From: Flammeovirgaceae bacterium BBD 1991-12
Lineage (GTDB): Bacteria; Bacteroidota; Bacteroidia; Cytophagales; Cyclobacteriaceae
Assembly: GCA_001657315.1 (NCBI GenBank)
Contig: LYSV01000002.1
Coordinates: forward strand, 1 to 64,000
Direction of reading: 5' to 3'
Length of the DNA stretch: 64,000 nucleotides
Shown: piece by piece, positions 28,244-35,363 of the stretch
Numbering within the stretch: position 1 is the stretch's first letter
Layout: each line of letters starts with the position of its first letter
Notes under the pieces: generated by a model
Told to the model about the DNA's origin: nothing
Database searches by the model: none
What the model saw: the letters and a program-made list of their open reading frames with translations, nothing else
Position numbers and translations under genes: made by a program

Positions 28244-29718
28244 AGCTATTGAAAAGATACATCGCATTGATTTTACTGGTTTCGCCCGGGGCCTGCATCT
28301 ACGCGCAAAAAGCCCGGAACCAGCAACCGAACATCCTGTTCATTATCGCAGATGACCTGGGGTGGAAAGATACGGGGTTTAACGGCAGTCATTTTTTTGA
28401 AACCCCGAATCTTGATCAACTGGCCAGCCAGGGTATGTTTTTCTCCAATGCCTATGCCAATGCCCCCAATTGCGCGCCGAGCAGAGCTGCCATCTTCTCA
28501 GGGCAATATGCTCCCCGTACCGGAGTCTATACAGTAGGAAGTTCGGAGAGAGGAGAGACCGAATGGCGGGCAGTGATCCCTACCCCCAACCAGCACCGGC
28601 TGGACGCTGAAAAGATTACCATCGCAGAAGCGCTGAAGCCGGCAGGATACACGACAGGCTTTGTAGGTAAGTATCATCTGGGTGCATCGCATGATAACAA
28701 CGGACCTGCTGAACAGGGCTTTGATGTTAATGTGGCCGGGTGTTACAATGGTAAACCCTTCTCCTATTTCAGTCCATACCGGCATGAGATCCTGGAAGAC
28801 GGTCCGGAAGGGGAATACCTTACCGACAGATTGACGGATGAAGCCCTGAAGTTTATAGATGATAATAAAGAGGGACCATTTTTCCTTACTATGGCGTACC
28901 ACTCCCCGCATACCCCCATTCAGGCAAAGCTTCCCAAAATGTGGAAATACATTCCAAAACCCCCGTCCAACGGTCAGTTCGATCCCATTTACGCCGCCAT
29001 GATCGAGAGCCTGGATGACAATATTGGTAGGCTGGTTGACAAACTGGAAGCATTGGGTATTTCCGAAAATACAGTGATCTTTTTTTTCTCCGATAATGGT
29101 GGCCTGCATGCCGTCACCTCGATGAAGCCCCTGAAAGGGTTCAAGGGAATGCTCTATGAAGGAGGGATACGCATTCCTATGATCGTGAAATGGCCAGGTA
29201 AAGTTCCTCCCGGGTCGGTGTGCAATGAACCGGTCATTGGAACAGACCTTTATCCTACTTTTCTTGAACTGGCAGGGGCGACACCGCCAAAAAACTACCC
29301 TTTGGATGGGGAAAGCGTCAGGCCATTGTTCACCCGGCAGGGAAAGCTGAAGCGAGACGCAATATTCTGGCATTATCCGGTCTACCTGCAGGCGGGATAT
29401 GGACTGAATCAGCTTTGGCGCACCACACCGGTTGGCGTCATCAGAATGGGGGATTACAAGCTGATGGAATTCTTTGAAGATGGGCACCTCGAATTGTACA
29501 ACCTGAGGAATGACATTGGAGAAGCAAATAACCTTGCCACTCTTGAGTCTGAAAAAGCAAAGGAAATGTTGCAACGCATGAGCAGGTGGCGCAAAGAGAT
29601 CGGAGCGCCGTTTCCATTGGAAAAGAATCCGGATTATGACCCGTCATCCCTTAAGTTGCAGAATAAGCCCGTCAGGAACAGGGAAAGGATTTATTATTTC
29701 AGAAAACCCCAGGGATGA
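28240..29718 (+). CDS. S1 sulfatase, S1_16-like
   Basis: Secreted sulfatase of 492 residues. The signal peptide resembles type I (GACIYAQKA), not a clear lipobox. Metal motif IADDLGWKDTGFNGS, nucleophile motif C78-A-P-S-R-AAIFSGQYAPRTGVYTVG, Lys/His in VGKYHLG, and Asp/Asn in FFSDNGGLHAV. The SGQYAPRTGVYTVG ending of the core motif is characteristic of one arylsulfatase branch that I believe is S1_16 (members act on 4-sulfated galactose or GalNAc); this number is from memory and needs a database check. It is the last gene before palindromic repeat copy 2 and ends the PTE-sulfatase-sulfatase-sulfatase cluster, all coupled by 4-bp overlaps or gaps. Confidence 0.9.
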   Translation: MKLLKRYIALILLVSPGACIYAQKARNQQPNILFIIADDLGWKDTGFNGSHFFETPNLDQLASQGMFFSNAYANAPNCAPSRAAIFSGQYAPRTGVYTVGSSERGETEWRAVIPTPNQHRLDAEKITIAEALKPAGYTTGFVGKYHLGASHDNNGPAEQGFDVNVAGCYNGKPFSYFSPYRHEILEDGPEGEYLTDRLTDEALKFIDDNKEGPFFLTMAYHSPHTPIQAKLPKMWKYIPKPPSNGQFDPIYAAMIESLDDNIGRLVDKLEALGISENTVIFFFSDNGGLHAVTSMKPLKGFKGMLYEGGIRIPMIVKWPGKVPPGSVCNEPVIGTDLYPTFLELAGATPPKNYPLDGESVRPLFTRQGKLKRDAIFWHYPVYLQAGYGLNQLWRTTPVGVIRMGDYKLMEFFEDGHLELYNLRNDIGEANNLATLESEKAKEMLQRMSRWRKEIGAPFPLEKNPDYDPSSLKLQNKPVRNRERIYYFRKPQG

Positions 29719-29768
29719 ACACAATCAATCAGAACAAACCGGCGAACTGTATTGAACTGAACTGGCCG

Positions 29769-29825
29769 AACTGGCGCAGGTTCTCCGAACCTGTGCCCAA
29801 CGTAATACGGTTCTCCGAACCTTAG
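29769..29825 (+). repeat. Palindromic repeat A, copy 2
   Basis: GCGCAGGTTC-TCC-GAACCTGTGC (about 29774-29796) is followed by CGGTTC-TCC-GAACCTTA (29808-29825). It lies between a sulfatase stop and the ATG of the propeller glycosidase, ending 25 bp before that ATG. The TGAACTGGCC just upstream (29758) recurs at 41631. Confidence 0.85.
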
Positions 29826-29850
29826 TTGAAGACTAACAAAAACGAATGAA

Positions 29851-31029
29851 ATGAAACTCAAAATATACCTTTTTCTTACCATTTTCCTCATTCTAAGCTG
29901 TCAGCCAAAGCAGTCTGAAACTCAGAACGAAGCACCATTAACAGCATCTGAAGTCAGGGAGCCGGCTAATTTCAGAGAAGCCAAATGGCAGGTTGATCCT
30001 CGTCCGGTACTTACGCGTTCCGGAGGCAATGCGTTTGATTCACATGTAGTCGGCGATCCATGCATCGTGTGGGATGACGAAATTGACACGTGGCGGATGT
30101 TCTACTTTGCCATGGGCCGAGCTGAGGATGGAGAGGAACTACTGAGTGCAGGCATGGCCAAAAGTAAATCTGCGGAAGAGATCGGTCCGGGAGACTGGGA
30201 AAAACTGGGTCAGGTGAAGATCACAAACCCGGAAGATTTTACGTACGAAACCGGTTGGCACAAGTGGTGGGTGATCATGGATGCCTATCAGCCTAATCTT
30301 GCGGCAAAGATCAAGAAGAAATACTGGTCCATTTTCACCTGCACCACTCCAAATGAAGAAGGTGGGAAGAACAAATTTATGCAGGTAGCCTCAGCGGATC
30401 AGCTTAAAGGTCCGTGGACTGTGATTGAGCAACCTGTACTTTCACCGGAAGAAGACTGGTTTGATGGACTTCACTGCGACACACCCACTGCCTACTGGTT
30501 GGAGGACCAAAACAGGATAGCTATTTTCTATAAAGCCTATCCCAAATATGCCCAACCGGAACAAAAGGAATCTGCCTTTGGGTCAGGAACCGTTCTGGCT
30601 TACTGGCACCCTGGCGAGGCGGAGGCGGAAAAGGTAAAGATTTTACAGCGCCCCGGTCAGTCCGGTGCATGGAACCAGGGTTGGATGAGCACACCTCAGG
30701 TGTTTTATGACGAAAAAACAAAAAGCTGGTACGGTCTGATCAACGGCAGCCCTACAGCGCCTGAAGATGAAAGCCATCGTGAGCCTGCCCCTTCATTGGG
30801 CGGATGGGTGGTAAGCGGTCCGGAAGGTTTGGAAAGTAACTGGTCACCTGATACGATGAACAGCCCGTTCCTCTACCCTAAAGACCTCGATCAGAAAGAA
30901 CGGGATGCAGGTTTAGGGGTCAATTTCTGGCGTCATCATTTGCTGGTTACACCACAGGGGCAGGCCAGAATATTTTTCAACTCCGGCCAGTACGGTACGG
31001 AGCAGATGTATTCCATGGTGATGAGGTAA
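29851..31029 (+). CDS. Beta-propeller glycosidase lipoprotein, GH43/GH117-like (second copy)
   Basis: Paralogue of the protein at 2878-4047, 392 residues. The lipobox is LILSC (Cys17). Shared blocks in the same order: [11 protein letters not shown] (Asp69), [91 protein letters not shown] (core only cited) and VNFWRHHLLVTPQGQARIFF. The two differ in the N-terminal blade, where this copy has a longer loop (AMGRAEDGEELLS), which may set the subsite. Repeat A copy 2 precedes it. The calcineurin-like phosphoesterase begins 14 bp after the stop. Function: predicted exo-glycosidase, substrate unknown. Confidence 0.7.
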   Translation: MKLKIYLFLTIFLILSCQPKQSETQNEAPLTASEVREPANFREAKWQVDPRPVLTRSGGNAFDSHVVGDPCIVWDDEIDTWRMFYFAMGRAEDGEELLSAGMAKSKSAEEIGPGDWEKLGQVKITNPEDFTYETGWHKWWVIMDAYQPNLAAKIKKKYWSIFTCTTPNEEGGKNKFMQVASADQLKGPWTVIEQPVLSPEEDWFDGLHCDTPTAYWLEDQNRIAIFYKAYPKYAQPEQKESAFGSGTVLAYWHPGEAEAEKVKILQRPGQSGAWNQGWMSTPQVFYDEKTKSWYGLINGSPTAPEDESHREPAPSLGGWVVSGPEGLESNWSPDTMNSPFLYPKDLDQKERDAGLGVNFWRHHLLVTPQGQARIFFNSGQYGTEQMYSMVMR

Positions 31030-31043
31030 CGTATGGTGGGCCC

Positions 31044-32168
31044 ATGAAGATATTTAAAAAGAAAATTCCAGGGCAGAAGAGATCCTCTCCCGGAAATCGG
31101 GAACGGTGGATCCTGCTTATGGTTATCATCCTGTTTTTGGGTTGCTCTGCTAAGGAAAAACAAGATAATACTGAAGAACCATGGACCTTCGTCAGTATTC
31201 CGGATTTCCTTAATAAAGACACCCGCTATCCCCATCCGGGTTTTGAGGAGGCGCTCACGTATTTTCTCCAGTCGGTTAAAGCCGAAAACCCTGATTTCGT
31301 ATTGGTGCCGGGGGATTTGGTAGATGGCAGATGGCCTTCAAAGATGGAACCCACTGAGGAAGCTATTTTGGAAAAAGCAGCCGTTTTTTACCCCGCCTGG
31401 AAGGCGCGGATGGCGGCCAACGGACTGAAGTACTATGCCGCTGTTGGTGATCATGAGGTGGGAGACAACCCCTGGCCAGCAGAGAAAGCTAAGCTGGTCC
31501 CGGTTTTCGAAGAGCAGTTTAGAGATTACCTGCAAATGCCCGAAAACGGCCCGCACCACATGAAGGGTCTGGCCTATTATTTTATCCACAACAATACCCT
31601 GTTCGTGACAGTGAATGTATTTGAACCAGGAGTGGGACCAGAAGGTAATATAGTGGCTCAGGTTTCCGGCAAACAACTGGAGTGGCTGGACAATGTACTT
31701 GGATCCCACAAAGGCGTGGATCATATCATCGTAATGGGGCACACACCTGTTCTGGGACCAGTGAATAAATTGAACTCCAGTGGTATGATGCTGGAAAAAG
31801 GCAGGGATTCCGGTCTGTGGAAAACACTGGCCAGGCACAGGGTGGACCTTTATCTCTGTGGTGAAGTACATGCCATCACCTGTACGGAAAGGGATGGGGT
31901 ACAGCAGATCGCCCATGGCAGCCTGTTTGGATGGAACCCGACCGTCAACTACCTGAAAGGCACGGTTTCTTCCAACAGAATAAAACTTGAGCTCAAGGAG
32001 ATCGATATTATTCCCAGGCTTGAAGGCAGGAAGTCATTGGCTGTGGAATTTACAGATGAGGTGATGGAAAAGGGGTTCCGGACCGTGGGAACGATGACCA
32101 TTGATAAATCAGGGCAAGAAATTAAAAAAATGAAGTCGGGATGCTATGTAGAATCAGCAGATGAGTAG
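31044..32168 (+). CDS. Calcineurin-like metallophosphoesterase lipoprotein with altered motif I
   Basis: Periplasmic lipoprotein of 374 residues (lipobox FLGC, Cys34). The metallophosphoesterase motifs are VLVPGDLVDGR (Asp91), AAVGDHEVGD (about 133), IIVMGHTPVLG (about 230) and LYLCGEVHAIT (about 275). The first motif, normally D-x-H, reads IPDFLNKD, so the first His ligand is absent. A homologue of PhoD follows with an 8-bp overlap, so the two are co-translated. Known relatives act on phosphomonoesters or diesters. In a sulfatase-rich PUL it could remove a phosphate from the glycan or have moved to another ester. The role is inference. Confidence 0.75.
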   Translation: MKIFKKKIPGQKRSSPGNRERWILLMVIILFLGCSAKEKQDNTEEPWTFVSIPDFLNKDTRYPHPGFEEALTYFLQSVKAENPDFVLVPGDLVDGRWPSKMEPTEEAILEKAAVFYPAWKARMAANGLKYYAAVGDHEVGDNPWPAEKAKLVPVFEEQFRDYLQMPENGPHHMKGLAYYFIHNNTLFVTVNVFEPGVGPEGNIVAQVSGKQLEWLDNVLGSHKGVDHIIVMGHTPVLGPVNKLNSSGMMLEKGRDSGLWKTLARHRVDLYLCGEVHAITCTERDGVQQIAHGSLFGWNPTVNYLKGTVSSNRIKLELKEIDIIPRLEGRKSLAVEFTDEVMEKGFRTVGTMTIDKSGQEIKKMKSGCYVESADE

Positions 32169-33996
32169 TGTGTTGAAACATATTGGATGTGGGTTGTTCA
32201 TTTTATGGCAATCCTATGCGTTGGCGCAGGACCTTGAGGTAACGCATGGTCCCATGCTTGGGAAAGTATCTCATAACAGCATGGGGATTTGGGTGAGGAC
32301 CTCAGGGCAAGGAGTTGTGTTTGTAAAATATGGCCCCGAAGGGCAGTTAAATGACTCGGTGGCCATTTCTACAAGCATTGAACATGATCTCACAGGCTGG
32401 GCGCGTATATCAGGACTTGAATCGAATACAACCTATTATTATCAGGTAGGAAACACGTTGAGTAGTTTTAAAACCCTGCCGGATACATCAGATTATTTGG
32501 ATTCTGTTCATAACAGAAAAGGCCTTTTCAATTTCTCGTTTGAATTTGGCAGTTGTAACTATCGCCGGCCGGAGCGGGTAGCAAAATATGATATGCCCGC
32601 TTATCTGACAATGAATCGGCTGGTCGCCGGTAAAGTGGACTTTGCAATTCAGAACGGTGATTTTATTTACGAACGTGGCCGGGGATATCCTGTTGAAGAA
32701 TGGGCAAGGGAGGTAGGGATCGGGCAAAATCAATACCCTGATTTGGTACAGCTCGCACCATCCGTAGTGGGGGTCTGGGAAAACTATAAAATGTATCTGG
32801 AGGATTCCAAAGCATTAATCGAATGGCATAGCAGAGTGCCCTCTATGTTTACAATGGATGATCATGAGATTGTCAATGATGTTTACGGCACCGGCGAAAT
32901 TGGCAGGGTACACCGCAAACCCGTTTTTAGAGATATCGCCACTCAGGCGTGGTATGACTATGTAGGGTGGAGCAATCCTGACCCCTATGATCAAAAGATC
33001 CACTTTGGCATGGCCAGTTTAAAGAAAGGGGAAGACATCCTCATTGACAGGAACGCCGATTTTTTGGAGCACAACTTCGATCTGGCTGTGAACCTGCATG
33101 TGCATTGGGGAGGGATAGAAGCAGGCTCCAGGGGAGATCAATATGATGAACTGCCAGGAGATGCAAATGCCGGGGTCTACGAGATTGTTGAGGTATTGGA
33201 CCAAAACCGCCTCAGGATCTATCCGCCAGCCAGGGCTTCAAAACAATCTGCCTATTCTATTGGCAGGCAACTTTACACAAAGCTAACCATCAGTAATGCG
33301 GAATTTTACATACTGGATACCCGCATGAATCGCGGAATGCATGATGTAAATGAGCCAGACAAGCCAGGGCTTTCCATGCTTGGGAACAAACAAAAAGAAT
33401 GGTTAAAACAGTCCATGCGGGAAAGCAAGGCAGACTTTCATTTTGTAGTATCCAGTGTCAATCTTATGGTTCCGCACCGGGGCAGTCTCCTAAAGGGTGT
33501 TCTGAAAAATAAAGATGACGCCTGGACGGTGTTTCTTGATGAACGTGAGGAGCTTATCAATTTTTGGGATAGCCTGAATGCACCGGTTTTTGTGCTCACG
33601 GCGGACCTGCACAACAGCTTCGTATCCAAAATTACGGACAACGTTTGGGAATTTGCCTCGTCTCCCCACAGTTCCAAAAATCACATGGCCTCTCATGAGG
33701 GTGGAAGAGCGGCCAATGGTGTGCAACAATTCGACGTTCGTCCCTTTGAAATGAGATGGTCTACCTTTTTTCTGGATGATACAGATAAAGAAGCCCTGTG
33801 GCAACCAACATATTGTGTAGTGCGGGTGAACAACGTTTTTAATAATCCAACCGAAGTCGGAAAAGAGCGTTGGGTGGCCTATCCGCATCCTCAGGTTATC
33901 TTTCAATATTATAGCGGCAATACTGGAGACCTGCTATATGCAGAAGCAATTTCCACCATTGGTTTTGACAGGGAAGCAGATCCGATTAAAAAATGA
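32161..33996 (+). CDS. PhoD-like alkaline phosphatase/phosphodiesterase
   Basis: Secreted metallophosphatase of 611 residues. The signal peptide ends SYALAQ. An N-terminal fibronectin-like PhoD_N domain (LEVTHGPMLGKVSHNSMGIWVRTS to SNTTYYYQVG, about 25-110) leads into the catalytic part: FEFGSCNYRRPERV, FAIQNGDFIYERGRGYP, FTMDDHEIVNDVYG and VFVLTADLHNSFVSK. The insert between DDHE and the later strands (HVHWGGIEAGSRGDQYDELPGD) is longer than in typical PhoD. The start overlaps the phosphoesterase gene and the stop overlaps the next sulfatase start (ATGA). A second, shorter PhoD-like protein is at 46132-47658. PhoD enzymes use Ca/Fe centres to cut phosphate esters. A glycan phosphate is possible, or an unrecognised ester. 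Confidence 0.82.
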   Translation: MSSVLKHIGCGLFILWQSYALAQDLEVTHGPMLGKVSHNSMGIWVRTSGQGVVFVKYGPEGQLNDSVAISTSIEHDLTGWARISGLESNTTYYYQVGNTLSSFKTLPDTSDYLDSVHNRKGLFNFSFEFGSCNYRRPERVAKYDMPAYLTMNRLVAGKVDFAIQNGDFIYERGRGYPVEEWAREVGIGQNQYPDLVQLAPSVVGVWENYKMYLEDSKALIEWHSRVPSMFTMDDHEIVNDVYGTGEIGRVHRKPVFRDIATQAWYDYVGWSNPDPYDQKIHFGMASLKKGEDILIDRNADFLEHNFDLAVNLHVHWGGIEAGSRGDQYDELPGDANAGVYEIVEVLDQNRLRIYPPARASKQSAYSIGRQLYTKLTISNAEFYILDTRMNRGMHDVNEPDKPGLSMLGNKQKEWLKQSMRESKADFHFVVSSVNLMVPHRGSLLKGVLKNKDDAWTVFLDEREELINFWDSLNAPVFVLTADLHNSFVSKITDNVWEFASSPHSSKNHMASHEGGRAANGVQQFDVRPFEMRWSTFFLDDTDKEALWQPTYCVVRVNNVFNNPTEVGKERWVAYPHPQVIFQYYSGNTGDLLYAEAISTIGFDREADPIKK

Positions 33997-35363
33997 ATAA
34001 TGCAATTCTCATGATATGGTTTAGGAAAGCCGGATTCTTATTGACGCTTGTGACCAGTTTGTCATGGGCGCAGCAAAAACCCAACCTCATTCTCATTGTT
34101 ACCGATGATCAGGGGTATGGAGACCTTGGCTGTTATGGCGCCAAAGACCTGGAAACACCCAACATTGATGCCCTGGCGGCTTCGGGAGCCCGGTTCACCC
34201 AGTGGTACGCCAACTCACCGGTATGTGCCCCATCCAGGGCCTCGTTGATGACCGGGCTTTACCCTCATAATGCAGGGGTTCCGGACTTGCTGGCCCCGCG
34301 GTCCCCTGGTCTTTCGCTGAACAGGGTGACCCTGGCGGAGGTCTTAAAAAAGACAGGATACAAAACCGCAGCTTTTGGGAAATGGCACTTGGGGGCGGCT
34401 GAAGGTTACCTGCCGAATGACAGAGGATTCGATCAGTTTTTTGGTCACCTCGAAGGCACACTCGATTATTTCTCTCATATGTATTACCTGTCCCGTGCGC
34501 CGCGGCCCTTTCATGACCTTTGGAGAAATACCGAAGAGGTGTGGGAAGAAGGCAATTACATGACCCATTTGATCACGAGAGAGGCGGTGCAATTCATTCA
34601 GGATAATAAAGATCAGCCATTTTTCCTTTATGTGGCGTTCAACGCTCCGCATCAGCCATTGCACATGCCCAGGGAATATCTTGATCGGTTCAGTCATCTT
34701 GATCCCCAGCGTCAGCGAATGGCGGCTATGTTGGCCGTGGTGGATGAGGGAGTGGGAAAAATAATATCGCAGTTGGAACAATCGGGCTTGCGTGACAATA
34801 CAGTGGTGTTTTTCATGAGTGATAATGGCGGAGCCAACAATGCCAAAAACTTCCTTTCGAATGAGCCGGAGCAGTTTTATTATGGAGCTAACAATGGAGG
34901 GTTGAGAGGTCATAAAGGCAGTGTTTTTGAAGGAGGCATCAGGGTTCCGGCCTGCATAAGCTGGCCTGGGATGATCAGCCAAGGGCTGGTTATTGACGAA
35001 CCGGGATCAGGCATGGATATTTATCCTACCTTTCTCAAAATAGCAGGAGCAGGATACCCCGGATACCCACTGGATGGGCATGACATCATACCGCTACTTA
35101 GCAACGGCACAAAGTCTCCCCGCGAATTCCTTTTTTGGGAGTATGCCGGTCAGCATGCCATAAGAAAGGGCAAATGGAAACTCTCGTTGAATACAATGCT
35201 TGATTTTAGAAGAGAAGGGCCACAGGTGTTTTTGGCCGATCTGGAAACAGACCCTGGTGAGACCCATAACCTGTCGGACCAATACCCAAAATTGGTCCAG
35301 GAACTCAGAACTCAGTTCGATTCATGGTACGAATCCGTAAAGCCCAATTTACCTTCCAAATGA
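33993..35363 (+). CDS. S1 sulfatase, arylsulfatase type
   Basis: Secreted sulfatase of 456 residues. Signal peptide with cleavage near LSWAQQ. Metal motif VTDDQGYGDLGCYGAKDLETPN, nucleophile motif C78-A-P-S-R-ASLMTGLYPHNAGVP, Lys/His in FGKWHLGAAEG, Asp/Asn in FMSDNGGANNAK, then LRGHKGSVFEGGIRVP. The overall pattern matches medium-length Bacteroidota arylsulfatases of the carrageenan/galactan type (S1_19-like is my guess). It is coupled by ATGA overlaps to PhoD upstream and to the sulfatase-epimerase fusion downstream. Confidence 0.92.
   Translation: MNNAILMIWFRKAGFLLTLVTSLSWAQQKPNLILIVTDDQGYGDLGCYGAKDLETPNIDALAASGARFTQWYANSPVCAPSRASLMTGLYPHNAGVPDLLAPRSPGLSLNRVTLAEVLKKTGYKTAAFGKWHLGAAEGYLPNDRGFDQFFGHLEGTLDYFSHMYYLSRAPRPFHDLWRNTEEVWEEGNYMTHLITREAVQFIQDNKDQPFFLYVAFNAPHQPLHMPREYLDRFSHLDPQRQRMAAMLAVVDEGVGKIISQLEQSGLRDNTVVFFMSDNGGANNAKNFLSNEPEQFYYGANNGGLRGHKGSVFEGGIRVPACISWPGMISQGLVIDEPGSGMDIYPTFLKIAGAGYPGYPLDGHDIIPLLSNGTKSPREFLFWEYAGQHAIRKGKWKLSLNTMLDFRREGPQVFLADLETDPGETHNLSDQYPKLVQELRTQFDSWYESVKPNLPSK

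Noticed and set aside
28498-29574. Long antisense open frame of 358 codons under a sulfatase gene
   Set aside because: It is the reverse-frame shadow of a well-supported sulfatase; its translation is rich in Cys, His and Phe and has no domain or signal.
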